64,000 nucleotides of DNA from Cloacimonetes bacterium SCGC AAA252-N17. GTDB lineage: Bacteria > Cloacimonadota > Cloacimonadia > JGIOTU-2. This document shows positions 26,222 to 35,233 of this stretch, in pieces (position 1 is the first letter of the stretch; every line of letters begins with the position of its first letter). The stretch lies in the NCBI GenBank assembly GCA_000404785.1, contig ASNI01000005.1, positions 1-64,000 on the forward strand, written 5' to 3'. The position numbers and the translations under genes are program-made. Below the pieces are notes generated by a model. It did no database searches, was not told the origin of the DNA, and worked only from the letters and a program-made list of their open reading frames with translations.

Positions 26222-27028
26222 GTGTATACCAATAAGAAATTCAGAATTCTATTCCTGTCATTATTAATTGCTGGCATCTTTGTTGGCAACCTGTGCGCAC
26301 AGGAAGCAGTGACAGCTGAAGACACAACAACTATCGTTGAAGAAGAAGTAGTTGTAGAAGTTGGAGGAACAACCCAGGCTGGAGGTATTGAAGCCCTCGC
26401 TCGCAAAATTGTCGGAAGCGGCTTAGTTGACCTCTTCATCAAGGGTGGCTGGGTTATGTACCCGATGCTCATTTTGGTTATCTGGGCATTAGCTACTTCA
26501 ATTTGGAAGATCATTTCCCTTCGTTATGCAAAAATTTCTGTCCACGATTTCTCGGAAAAGCTTCTCCCTTTAGTAAAAGAAAAAAAATTCGATGAAGCAA
26601 TAGAATTGTGTGCAAAGACCCGTGGTCCCGTAGCCAGTGTGATCCATGCCGGATTGCTGAAAGTTGACCAGGGACCAGAGATGGTGGAAAAAGCAGTTGA
26701 ACATGCTGCAATTCTTGAGATGTCTTTCCTTGAAAAAGGGCTTATTGCTCTGGCTACAACCATTAACCTTGCACCTATGCTTGGTTTCTTGGGAACAGTT
26801 GTTGGTATGATCCAGGCATTTGAAGCTATCGCAGCCGCAGGTGAAGTCGAACCTACTATTGTGGCAAGTGGTATCTCAGTTGCTTTGATTACCACCGCTT
26901 CAGGTTTGGCTGTTGCTATCCCAATTCAGTTATTCAATAACTTCTTTGTTTCAATTATTGATGGCTTGATCATAGATATGCAAACAGGTTCAGAAAAATT
27001 TATCGAAACCTTAATGGAAGCTAAATAA
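26222..27028 (+). CDS. exbB: ExbB/TolQ-type proton channel
   Basis: 268 aa MotA/TolQ/ExbB protein. It starts at GTG 26222, with AAGGAGG 8 bases upstream; the ATG at 26195 would put this RBS inside the gene. An N-terminal signal-like segment (about residues 5-25) is followed by an acidic VEEEVVVEV linker, a TM at YPMLILVIWALATSIW, and the hallmark NLAPMLGFLGTVVGMIQAFE with the next TM in the C-terminal half. With ExbD it forms the proton-driven motor for TonB. N-terminally extended ExbB is usual in FCB phyla. Confidence 0.93.
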   Translation: MYTNKKFRILFLSLLIAGIFVGNLCAQEAVTAEDTTTIVEEEVVVEVGGTTQAGGIEALARKIVGSGLVDLFIKGGWVMYPMLILVIWALATSIWKIISLRYAKISVHDFSEKLLPLVKEKKFDEAIELCAKTRGPVASVIHAGLLKVDQGPEMVEKAVEHAAILEMSFLEKGLIALATTINLAPMLGFLGTVVGMIQAFEAIAAAGEVEPTIVASGISVALITTASGLAVAIPIQLFNNFFVSIIDGLIIDMQTGSEKFIETLMEAK

Positions 27029-27050
27029 CAATGCGAGGAATTGAGTTAGC

Positions 27051-27464
27051 ATGAATATTGTAAAAGCAAAAAAACCACGTCTCAACCCTAAGATTCCGAC
27101 ATCCTCAATGGCTGATGTGGCCTTTCTTTTGCTTGTCTTTTTCCTTGTTACTACAAAATTTGATGTGAAAGAAGGACTTGGCTTGATACTTCCTCCGCAC
27201 ACCGAATCAGGTGGTAAAATAGTAAAGATCAAGCAGGAAAACCTTACAAAGATCAAGGTGAATAGAAGAGGGGATATTGCTGTTGACGATGTGATTGTCA
27301 CTCCTGCAGAACTTGAACGTATTGTAAACGAGAAAATTGTTGCGAATCCCAAAATGGTATTTGTGCTTGAAGCTGACAGAAGAGCTAAATACGAAATGAT
27401 GGTGCGCGCACTCGATAGATTGCTCGCTGCTGGTGCGCAAACCGTATCACTTTCTACCAGATAA
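27051..27464 (+). CDS. exbD: ExbD/TolR biopolymer transport protein (first copy)
   Basis: 137 aa. A short basic N-terminus (KAKKPRLNPKIPTSSMADV) leads into one TM helix beginning AFLLLVFFLVTT; the Asp in MADVAF is the proton-carrying residue of the family. The periplasmic part follows (about residues 50-137). It lies 22 bp after exbB. The second ExbD next to it is clearly different in sequence, so the motor may contain a heterodimer, as in other FCB TonB systems. Confidence 0.93.
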   Translation: MNIVKAKKPRLNPKIPTSSMADVAFLLLVFFLVTTKFDVKEGLGLILPPHTESGGKIVKIKQENLTKIKVNRRGDIAVDDVIVTPAELERIVNEKIVANPKMVFVLEADRRAKYEMMVRALDRLLAAGAQTVSLSTR

Positions 27465-27472
27465 GAGGACCT

Positions 27473-27880
27473 ATGGCAAAAATAGTAAGAAAAACAAAGA
27501 TCGCTTCTGAAATACCTAATGCTTCAATGTCCGATATTGCCTTTCTACTGCTGATATTCTTTATGGTTTCCACCACCTTTGTAAAAGAAAAAGGTCTTAA
27601 AGTCAATCTTCCCCGCGCACAAACCGTTCAGAAGATCAACAGACAAAATGCAGCTACTATTTATGTCAGCCGTTCAGGTCTTATCTCTATTGATGATTTT
27701 GCAACACAGGTCGATCAGATCCAACTCGTAATGCAAAGTAAGCTGGCAGAAAATCCTTCGATTATCACCTGTTTTCGAACTGATAAAGATACTGAGTACG
27801 GAATAATGGTAGATGTGATGAACGAGCTTAAAAGGGCAAATGCTTTGAGGATCTCCTTTGAAGCACGGAAATTTAGGTAA
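27473..27880 (+). CDS. exbD: ExbD/TolR biopolymer transport protein (second copy)
   Basis: 135 aa. The same layout as its neighbour: N-terminal KIASEIPNASMSDIAFLLLI with the critical Asp, a single TM, then a periplasmic domain with VNLPRAQ and VDVMNELKRANALRISFEA. GAGGA lies just upstream of the ATG at 27473. It ends 31 bp before tonB. Two divergent ExbDs in a row are typical of Bacteroidota-type TonB clusters. Confidence 0.93.
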   Translation: MAKIVRKTKIASEIPNASMSDIAFLLLIFFMVSTTFVKEKGLKVNLPRAQTVQKINRQNAATIYVSRSGLISIDDFATQVDQIQLVMQSKLAENPSIITCFRTDKDTEYGIMVDVMNELKRANALRISFEARKFR

Positions 27881-27911
27881 CGTAACATAAATAAACTAAA
27901 GATTTTATATT

Positions 27912-28550
27912 ATGCAAAATAAATCTGCTAATACTCAGTATGATTGGAAAGACGTAGCGAGTTCTTTTTATGAGAAATCATTATCCCTCGCCCTTCTTTT
28001 GCTACTTTTCGCATTTTTGGTGTTCCCAAAGATCGAAGTGAAGCCCTATCAACATAAAGCAAAAGAGATCCAAACCATTGAGATACCACCTGAAGTGCGA
28101 CAGAAATTCAAACCTCCGGAAGAAGTAAAACCTATCATTCCATTGACTATCGAAGAAAGTGACATGAGTGATGATGAAGATATCGAAGAGATTGAAACTA
28201 TCGGACCCACTACCATTGATACAAGCTTACCACCCCCTGTTTCCAGAGAAGGTACTACTCCAAAATTTGTTGTTCACGAAGAAGCACCTATTCCGATGAA
28301 AAAAGTAGAACCCGAATATCCTCAGTTTGCCAAAAATGCAGGTATAGAAGGTACTGTAACTCTTCGAGCAGAGGTTTTTGAGGACGGTAATGTTGGTGCT
28401 GTCGAGATTGTTAAAAGTCTGCAATCAGGTCCCGGCGGTCTTGACGAAGCAGCAATTCTGGCAGTCAAACAATGGAAATTTATCCCTGCAAAAAATCAGG
28501 GAAAACCTGTCGCAGTCTGGGTAACTTTTCCAATCAAATTTGAACTATAA
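27912..28550 (+). CDS. tonB: TonB-family energy transducer
   Basis: 212 aa. A cytoplasmic tip, one N-terminal TM (LSLALLLLLFAFLVFPKI, about residues 23-40), a Pro/Glu/Lys-rich periplasmic linker (VRQKFKPPEEVKPIIPLTIE and an acidic EDIEEIETIG), then the C-terminal TonB domain with EPEYPQFAKNAGIEGTV, AVKQWKFIPAKNQGKPV and a final VTFPIKFEL strand. It carries the ExbB-ExbD force to the outer-membrane receptor. Last gene of the ExbBDD-TonB set; the 1017-aa secreted protein gene follows after about 50 bp. Confidence 0.92.
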   Translation: MQNKSANTQYDWKDVASSFYEKSLSLALLLLLFAFLVFPKIEVKPYQHKAKEIQTIEIPPEVRQKFKPPEEVKPIIPLTIEESDMSDDEDIEEIETIGPTTIDTSLPPPVSREGTTPKFVVHEEAPIPMKKVEPEYPQFAKNAGIEGTVTLRAEVFEDGNVGAVEIVKSLQSGPGGLDEAAILAVKQWKFIPAKNQGKPVAVWVTFPIKFEL

Positions 28551-28598
28551 AATTGTCATATGAAAAATAAAAATTTAATGAAGAAAGTAGGAGGTAAT

Positions 28599-31500
28599 AT
28601 GCGCTCAAAAATTGGTTTCCTGCCTGTTTTTCTGGTAGTTCTCCTCATGCTGATGCTCTCAAGTACTTTTCTTTGGGGTCGATCTGTAAATGGTGGCTCC
28701 GGCGCAGATAAAAGACTTGATATCACTTGCTATCACGATGTTGGAAACATATGGTTGCGAGTTAGTAATTATGGTTTCTTTGGATCCGGTGATGACGCAT
28801 TACCGCAATGGCCCTCCCTGGAATATCCGGGAGGATCCGGTATTGACTATCTCTACCAGGGCGCTTTGTGGTTCGGCGCTTGTAAACAACGCAGAAATGA
28901 CTTTGGTGATAAGCTGTACTGGCAAGACGCTGCACAAGAAACAACAGGAACGACCCCTTCGGAATATGGGAGGGTTATTGATACTCTCGTCTCTGTCGGC
29001 TTTGACGGTGATGATGATATGTACGAATTTCTACCTGCATATAACCAACTTGAAGAAAATGCTCTTGGATATATTTATGATCTCTATAACCTGAAGGATG
29101 ATGTTATCGAATCATCTATTCGCGACCAGAAACCAGGTGAAGATGATGATGGTGATGGTAAGATCGATGAAGATCCTGCCGGCTTTGCATTTCCATACAG
29201 AAGCACAGTACCTTCACAGTTCAGCACTTTTTTACCTGGTGATAATGAGTTCAGAGGCGTAGTAGAGAGGATGCAATGTGAGCCGGCTGAAATTCTTTCA
29301 TACCCTGATATCTGGTTCCCACTCGGTTTCCTGAAGTTGGGATATGAGGATCCGGACAGTATATACAACTTTGCTCAGGCGCAGGATGATGACAATGACG
29401 GTCTTCGTGATGAGGACGGATATCCGATCTCAGAGCAGGATTTTCTAGGTTATTATTATGATTACAGTCCCTTCGACACTCCCGGTGAAAGAGTATGGGG
29501 TACCCATTGGTCAAGTCAGGATCACAGACCACTTAACGTACGTGTACGCCAGGTTAGCTTTCAATGGAGCTATGAATATATCAAAAATTTGGTTTATATT
29601 GAATTTGATATTACAAATATGAATACTAATCCCGATCCTGAAAAAGAGGACACTCTGTTCGACTGTGCTATGGGAATTTATATGGATTGTGACGTAGGTC
29701 CTCAATCATGGAGCGCACAACCACGTGCTAGTGAGGATATAAGCAGCTATGTTCCAGGTGAAGGATATGAGTTTGCCTACACTTATGACGCCGATAAGGA
29801 TGGAGGACTCACTACGGGTTACGTTGGTGCACGTGTGTGTACTCCCGATCCTGATCAGTTAGAGTTTGCATGCTGGACATGGGAAGTTGGTGACGGTCCT
29901 AAAGATGGTGTTCTTAATGAAGAAAAAAATGAAAAATACTGGCTTTTAACCGATAGAAATCCAAGAACAGGCGATACGTATACCTCCCTTCGTGATGATC
30001 CGAACGCTCAAGTTAATGACCCCTTTGACACGCGTTTTTTATTTGCATTCTACGGGGGTGGTAATGGATTTTATGAACCTGCGGATTCAACCAATTGGAA
30101 CCTTAAACCCGGCGAAACAATGAAAATTGTTATTGCCGTATTCCCCGGTGATGATGTTGAAGAACTCAAAAGAACTGCGGTTTGGTCTAAAACGCTTTAT
30201 GGAGAAGCCCAAACTCTTACAACAGTGGTGCTCCCCGATACCTTTAAACACTATGAAGCACCGGGCCCACCAGATATTCCCAATATGACTCTCGACCAAT
30301 CTCAAAATGGTGATACTATATTCGTGTACTGGGATAACAGATCCGAATTCACTGTTGATATAATGACCCTCACACGGGAATTTGTCGGCTGGCAGAACAC
30401 AAACTCCGATTTGGACAGCTATATTGATAAATATGATGAGCAGTTAGATCATTATGGATATTTCCCTGATGATTTTGTTCCTAAATATGATTCCCAAGGT
30501 CAGCTTATTCAAAACATAAATGCAAAAGTTAACCCGTGGACAGGTTTCAGATTACGTCATGATTTCCAGGGCTACTCACTCTGGAAAGCTTCCAATTCCG
30601 GTGAACAGGATGCCTATATGAGAATGGACCGCTGGGATAAAATCGATACACCTCAAGATATGAGAGACTATGATGTCTGTATGAATTTACCCGATACAAC
30701 TATGCATGTATATTATGGCGGTCAACTCGGCATTAATAATGGAATTCCCATGGAATATATTGTAAGCTCGGACTCAACAGAAAACATTATCTATACTGCG
30801 GACAGCACTGTGTATTGGACTGACTACTATTATCTTGATTCACTCTATTCTTTTGTAGATATTGCTGTTGGCAATAAAGTTTATGGAATTCCGCTTTATA
30901 ATGTCCTGGATAGCGCTGATGTTGATCCTATTTATGCTCCTCCTCCCCCACTTACAGAAAATGAAAAGCAGGAAAACGCGCTTCTTTTCAAAAATCCTGT
31001 AATAAATGATGAACTCTATCTCGATCTCTATGATGATAAATTGATCCCATTACCAGGGCATCTTGGTCAGGCACATCCTGAAGGATTGCTCGAGTTGAAA
31101 AAGAACAGACTTTCACGCAGATATTACATTAGTGAAATACTCTATCCCGAAAAGGGTGTAGAAAACTATATTGCAGTCACCTCCTTTGACAGAGGAATTC
31201 CTTCACATAACCTTCAAGCTCTTGAATCAGGTAAAGATGGAAATCGAATAACGATCTTTGCCGGTCCATCTGCCGCTTCTAATCTCGAAAATATCTATGT
31301 CGTACCTAATCCATATCTCGGACAAAGCAAGTTCGATGGACGTCGCGACAAAGATCAAACAGGTGATAGAAGCAAACGTATCTGGTTTGTGAATCTTCCT
31401 GAAAAATGCACTATCAAGATATATACACTTGCGGGTGACCTTGTCGATGAAATTGAACACAGCGGAACTTCCACAGTAGATGTGATAAATCCGAGTAAAG

Positions 31501-31652
31501 CAACTCATACCGGTATTGCACAAAGTGGAACAGAACCCTGGGATCTCCTTTCAAAACATGATCAGATCATTGCAAGCGGTGTGTACCTATATTCTGTAGA
31601 AGATCATGCGACTGGTAATGTTAAAGTCGATAAACTTGTTTTAATTAAATAA
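28599..31652 (+). CDS. Large secreted surface protein with T9SS-like C-terminal domain
   Basis: 1017 aa, with a signal peptide (MRSKIGFLPVFLVVLLMLML plus a short AxG-like end) after AGGAGG at 28589-28594. Two Ca-binding-type acidic loops are seen: EDDDGDGKIDED (about residue 182) and QDDDNDGLRDED (about residue 262). The last ~110 residues begin NIYVVPNPYLGQSKFDG and end GVYLYSVEDHATGNVKVDKL, a FlgD/T9SS-type sorting-domain layout with the VxPNP entry. It is therefore a likely type IX cargo. The central part is Tyr/Asp-rich with no recognised enzyme motif. Upstream ATGs at 28560 and 28578 are possible but lack an RBS. Confidence 0.8.
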   Translation: MRSKIGFLPVFLVVLLMLMLSSTFLWGRSVNGGSGADKRLDITCYHDVGNIWLRVSNYGFFGSGDDALPQWPSLEYPGGSGIDYLYQGALWFGACKQRRNDFGDKLYWQDAAQETTGTTPSEYGRVIDTLVSVGFDGDDDMYEFLPAYNQLEENALGYIYDLYNLKDDVIESSIRDQKPGEDDDGDGKIDEDPAGFAFPYRSTVPSQFSTFLPGDNEFRGVVERMQCEPAEILSYPDIWFPLGFLKLGYEDPDSIYNFAQAQDDDNDGLRDEDGYPISEQDFLGYYYDYSPFDTPGERVWGTHWSSQDHRPLNVRVRQVSFQWSYEYIKNLVYIEFDITNMNTNPDPEKEDTLFDCAMGIYMDCDVGPQSWSAQPRASEDISSYVPGEGYEFAYTYDADKDGGLTTGYVGARVCTPDPDQLEFACWTWEVGDGPKDGVLNEEKNEKYWLLTDRNPRTGDTYTSLRDDPNAQVNDPFDTRFLFAFYGGGNGFYEPADSTNWNLKPGETMKIVIAVFPGDDVEELKRTAVWSKTLYGEAQTLTTVVLPDTFKHYEAPGPPDIPNMTLDQSQNGDTIFVYWDNRSEFTVDIMTLTREFVGWQNTNSDLDSYIDKYDEQLDHYGYFPDDFVPKYDSQGQLIQNINAKVNPWTGFRLRHDFQGYSLWKASNSGEQDAYMRMDRWDKIDTPQDMRDYDVCMNLPDTTMHVYYGGQLGINNGIPMEYIVSSDSTENIIYTADSTVYWTDYYYLDSLYSFVDIAVGNKVYGIPLYNVLDSADVDPIYAPPPPLTENEKQENALLFKNPVINDELYLDLYDDKLIPLPGHLGQAHPEGLLELKKNRLSRRYYISEILYPEKGVENYIAVTSFDRGIPSHNLQALESGKDGNRITIFAGPSAASNLENIYVVPNPYLGQSKFDGRRDKDQTGDRSKRIWFVNLPEKCTIKIYTLAGDLVDEIEHSGTSTVDVINPSKATHTGIAQSGTEPWDLLSKHDQIIASGVYLYSVEDHATGNVKVDKLVLIK

Positions 31653-31663
31653 AGGTGGTTAAC

Positions 31664-32701
31664 ATGAAAAGGATAATTTTTGTAATATTGGCCCTTTTAC
31701 TTATACCAACCTTGGTTCAAGCTGATATTTTTGCAAAAGTCGGTACTGCCGGCTTGCAGTTCCTCAAAATCGGTGTCGACGCCCGTGCGATCGGTATGGG
31801 TGAAGCATACACAGCATATACGAAAGGCGCTTCCTCAACCTATTGGAATGTCGCAGGTCTCGCATATACAAATGGCAGTGAATTATTTATAAACCACACT
31901 CGCTATGTTGCAGATATAAATTATGATTATCTGACCTTTGCTTTTCCGACCTCCCTCGGGGTGTTCGGTATCAGCGGTTCGATATTGTATATGGACTGGA
32001 TGGATGTAACAACTGATGATGGGTTCAAACCTAATGGAGAACAGTTCACCTGTAGTGATATGATGGCTGGGCTTTCTTACGCAACTATGCTTACTGATAA
32101 ATTCTCACTCGGTTTCTCATTCAAATATCTCAGGCAAAATCTCGATGAATATGATGTGAACGGTTGGGGTATCGACTTGGGTACTCTTTATAATACCGGC
32201 TGGAAAGATCTTACGATCGGTATGAGTTTAAGAAACTTCGGACCTGAACTGAAATACACGCTGGATAATGATGGTGATGGTCTTATCGATGAAGATCCAT
32301 ATGACCTTCTTGATAATGATGGTGATGGTCTTATCGATGAAGACCGAGAAGAACTCTCATTCGTACTTCCTATGAATTTCTCTCTTGGTGCTGCTATGAA
32401 CATTCTTGAAACAAAGATGCAGTCTTTAAATGCAGTGTTCCAGGTTGATAACTGTGTTGACCGTCTTGAAACTTATAATGCCGGACTTGAATACAGAATC
32501 GGAACCTTCTTCCTTCGCGGTGGATATCAATTTAATCTTGATGCTCGGGGTGCTTCTTTCGGACTTGGTTGGAAACTTCCTACTTCCTTTGCTATAATGG
32601 ATATTGATGCTGCATATACTCCTTTTGGTAGTTTAGAAGAAAAGATGGATGGGTCGTTCCTTACCGGACCAATTCGTCTATCTGTAAAGATGAAATTTTG
32701 A
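31664..32701 (+). CDS. PorV/PorQ-like (UPF0164) outer-membrane protein
   Basis: 345 aa with signal peptide MKRIIFVILALLLIPTLVQA. The start GLQFLKIGVDARAIGMGEAY is the FadL-like UPF0164/PorV signature. The rest is a beta-barrel (about 14 strands) ending PIRLSVKMKF. In T9SS bacteria PorV binds the C-terminal domain of cargo as it exits SprA and passes it to the attachment machinery; adjacency to two putative cargo genes fits that role. Two identical Ca-loop motifs are inserted at residues about 200-226. ATG 31664 has AAAGGTGG before it. It could alternatively be a generic UPF0164 porin. Confidence 0.85.
   Translation: MKRIIFVILALLLIPTLVQADIFAKVGTAGLQFLKIGVDARAIGMGEAYTAYTKGASSTYWNVAGLAYTNGSELFINHTRYVADINYDYLTFAFPTSLGVFGISGSILYMDWMDVTTDDGFKPNGEQFTCSDMMAGLSYATMLTDKFSLGFSFKYLRQNLDEYDVNGWGIDLGTLYNTGWKDLTIGMSLRNFGPELKYTLDNDGDGLIDEDPYDLLDNDGDGLIDEDREELSFVLPMNFSLGAAMNILETKMQSLNAVFQVDNCVDRLETYNAGLEYRIGTFFLRGGYQFNLDARGASFGLGWKLPTSFAIMDIDAAYTPFGSLEEKMDGSFLTGPIRLSVKMKF
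32264..32343 (+). repeat. In-frame 48-bp tandem repeat encoding acidic loop
   Basis: 32 identical bases recur with a 48-bp (16-codon) period, at 32264-32295 and 32312-32343, inside the PorV-like gene. Each copy encodes DNDGDGLIDED, a Ca-binding, thrombospondin-3/dockerin-like loop. The near-perfect DNA identity indicates a recent duplication. The same loop type occurs twice in the preceding gene. Confidence 0.9.
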
Positions 32702-32846
32702 AATTATTAATTATGATGATTAGATTCAAGTTAATGTCTTATTGGATAGGAAACCATTTGTTTAAAACCTTTTGGTTAGCTTTTTATGTTAACAATAATG
32801 TAAGTAAATTTCAAATTGTAAATATTTAATTCAATGGAGGATTAAA

Positions 32847-35105
32847 ATGAAAAAAGCTATTATTGTAATTACTGCAATATTTTTCTTCAATATTGCATTA
32901 ATTGCTGAGTTACAAACCCCTCTTTACGATGAAAAAAAAATAACACGCGAATCTGTTTTACCTGAGGGTAAAGATTATTCAGGACAAATCTTGCGTGACA
33001 ATGTAAATCCAAGTCCACCAGATTGGGAATTTACACATTTCCCTGAAACTGTAGGCCCAATTAGTTACTATGATTATATGCCTGGTAGCTACTGCGGTCA
33101 TCCGCTTATGAAACAACGCGAAGGCCTCATTAGCTATGCTTATGGTGATCCTTTTGGTCCTGGCGTTTATATGGTATATCAAGGGCAAGCCGCTCCAACT
33201 GCAACTCCAGAAATTGAAAGAAGAATCTATTATGGATATGTTGATACTCTTGGTAGTATTAGTAATGCTACTATTACATCACCTGTTCTTCGGGAAGGAT
33301 TCCCAGGAATGACTATACATCCCGCATCGGGAAGTTGCATTGCAACATGGCATGTAGCACCTGCAGGTACTTACCAAACAACCATGGTTTATGATGACAT
33401 TCAACTTTTAGGGTCGCCTGGCTTCTGGAAATTGCCTTTATTCTTTACTCAACCAGCTCCTGATTTACTTTATATTTGGCCCTATGTGTTCGCAGGTCCT
33501 TCTCCAACGTATAATACCGACGGATATGTTAGGATCTACCAAGTCTCTCATGCAGATAACGATAACACAATAGAAGATGTTTTGTTTAGATACACTGATG
33601 TTCCTGATGAAGATTTCGTTTATGGTGAACTTGAACAAATGCTTACTGAAGGCAATTGGTCATCACCAATTACTTTATTTACTGATTGGCATGTAGGACC
33701 ACCAACCTGGCCTTCTAATGCGGCAAGTCGTCCTTATGATTCATTTGCTGTGGACTTGAATAATCCCGGACACATCTCATTTATGGGTTATGCTGGATTT
33801 CATGCTGTGGATACATTAACTAATGTCCCACCTTATGTCGAACCCGGTTTTTATGTATGGGAATCTTTCGATGGCGGAGAAACTTGGGATACTGACAACT
33901 TTCACTCATCCCCAATTATGGTAAGTCTCGACCCGTCGTCTCCAGAAAGATTGAATAAATATGCGCTTTATAAAGTTGAAAATACCGCAGGATTTACTTA
34001 TACAGACTCTCTTGGGCAAACATTCACTCCAGATTCATTATTTGCTTACCCAGGATTTCCTGGTTCAGCGATATGTGAGCATCGTTCAGCGATGTATGAT
34101 TATGAAGGTAACATTCGCTTACCAATACAATTACAGTATGTAGCTTTTGAGGGAGATGGTATAGACGCGTTGACTGCATGGTCCTCTGCCACACATAGCT
34201 GGGTATTTCAAGCGGAAGTAGTTTATAAAAACGATGGCACTTGGGAAATTAATCATGTCCCCAAAATGCCAGGTAATGCTTCCGGATATAGTGTTCCATG
34301 GACCGTAGCCGGAGCAGACACTACATGGTACCCATGGCTTTCTATGGCTTATTCAGATATAAACACTTTAGGATTCCATGAAAACCTACAAAATCAAGCA
34401 GTCGGCAAGGACTGTAATCGGATGGTTCAGATGTGGGCAGATGGAACAAAACTACTTAAAGCTGAACATCCCGATGAACCTTACCCAACACCAACCGACA
34501 TGAACTATCTTAATCATCCTATAATTCATATTTCAGCCAAAGGAGGAATAATTGGAGACGGTGATACTTGGAGTGACCCAATAGAATTTTCAGATATATA
34601 TACAACACCATTTGGAGATCAGATTACTGTCTATCCGTATTTAGCTCCATATATTCATGACTTAGGAGATGGATGGGGTGAGATATATATCTTTTACTTT
34701 AATGATAATGATTATGGTAGTTTTGCACAAGAACTAACGGGAGTTAATTCAGGTGGTTATATAACCTATACATCGATCAAAATTTATTTTGGTCCAATAA
34801 AATCTGTAGATCCGGAACAATCAAATCCAGTCTCTTTAATCAATTATCCCAATCCTTTCTTTGCCTCTACGACCATCAACTTTACAGCCAAAAAACCGTA
34901 TCAGCATGCATCGGTTAGTGTATATAACGTAAGAGGACAACTAGTTAATACACTGGAAGTAAATGCCGGCGAACAGCCGACTCAAGGATACGCCACATGG
35001 AATGGTAAAGACCTGAATGGCAATGATGTGGCAAATGGAATCTATCTCTATAAGCTTGATATCGATGGTGCAGTAAAAGTCCAAAAGATGATGCTGACCC
35101 GATAA
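32847..35105 (+). CDS. T9SS-sorted secreted protein with Asp-box motif
   Basis: 752 aa. Signal peptide MKKAIIVITAIFFFNIALIA; GGAGG lies 8 bases before the ATG. A long beta-rich body includes an Asp-box, SFDGGETW (about residue 348), as in sialidase/BNR-type propellers; without further clear boxes the fold is only suggested. The C-terminus is a textbook type A sorting domain: LINYPNPFFASTTINF, VSVYNVRGQLV, GYATWNGKDLNGNDVANGIY, then YLYKLDIDG and KMMLTR. It should be exported through SprA and attached to the surface. Separated from the PorV-like gene by 145 bp without a visible gene; transcription ends at the terminator at 35132. Confidence 0.88.
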   Translation: MKKAIIVITAIFFFNIALIAELQTPLYDEKKITRESVLPEGKDYSGQILRDNVNPSPPDWEFTHFPETVGPISYYDYMPGSYCGHPLMKQREGLISYAYGDPFGPGVYMVYQGQAAPTATPEIERRIYYGYVDTLGSISNATITSPVLREGFPGMTIHPASGSCIATWHVAPAGTYQTTMVYDDIQLLGSPGFWKLPLFFTQPAPDLLYIWPYVFAGPSPTYNTDGYVRIYQVSHADNDNTIEDVLFRYTDVPDEDFVYGELEQMLTEGNWSSPITLFTDWHVGPPTWPSNAASRPYDSFAVDLNNPGHISFMGYAGFHAVDTLTNVPPYVEPGFYVWESFDGGETWDTDNFHSSPIMVSLDPSSPERLNKYALYKVENTAGFTYTDSLGQTFTPDSLFAYPGFPGSAICEHRSAMYDYEGNIRLPIQLQYVAFEGDGIDALTAWSSATHSWVFQAEVVYKNDGTWEINHVPKMPGNASGYSVPWTVAGADTTWYPWLSMAYSDINTLGFHENLQNQAVGKDCNRMVQMWADGTKLLKAEHPDEPYPTPTDMNYLNHPIIHISAKGGIIGDGDTWSDPIEFSDIYTTPFGDQITVYPYLAPYIHDLGDGWGEIYIFYFNDNDYGSFAQELTGVNSGGYITYTSIKIYFGPIKSVDPEQSNPVSLINYPNPFFASTTINFTAKKPYQHASVSVYNVRGQLVNTLEVNAGEQPTQGYATWNGKDLNGNDVANGIYLYKLDIDGAVKVQKMMLTR

Positions 35106-35131
35106 AACTACAAATCTCTCACAGATAATTA

Positions 35132-35162
35132 AGCCTGCTCACATTCGAGCAGGCTTTTTTTT
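35132..35162 (+). terminator. Rho-independent terminator
   Basis: A perfect 9-bp stem, AGCCTGCTC (35132-35140) and GAGCAGGCT (35147-35155), with a six-base loop and a run of eight T. It lies 27 bases after the stop of the T9SS-sorted gene and closes the 23-35 kb locus. Confidence 0.92.
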
Positions 35163-35173
35163 ATTAACCATAC

Positions 35174-35201
35174 TTGACAAAATTTTAAATAAAAATAAAT
35201 A
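35174..35201 (+). promoter_or_regulatory. Sigma-70-type promoter for the lipoprotein trio
   Basis: TTGACA at 35174-35179, 16 bases of A/T-rich spacer, and TAAATA at 35196-35201. It starts 12 bases after the terminator and leads into AGGAGG before the lpoB-like ATG at 35234. Confidence 0.65.
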
Positions 35202-35233
35202 AATTGTTTATGAAATATTATCAGGAGGATACA

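Noticed and set aside
32702..32846. Search for a terminator or small gene between the PorV-like gene and the T9SS-sorted gene
   Set aside because: Only imperfect A/T-rich inverted matches; no convincing stem with T-run and no frame with an RBS, so the genes may be co-transcribed.
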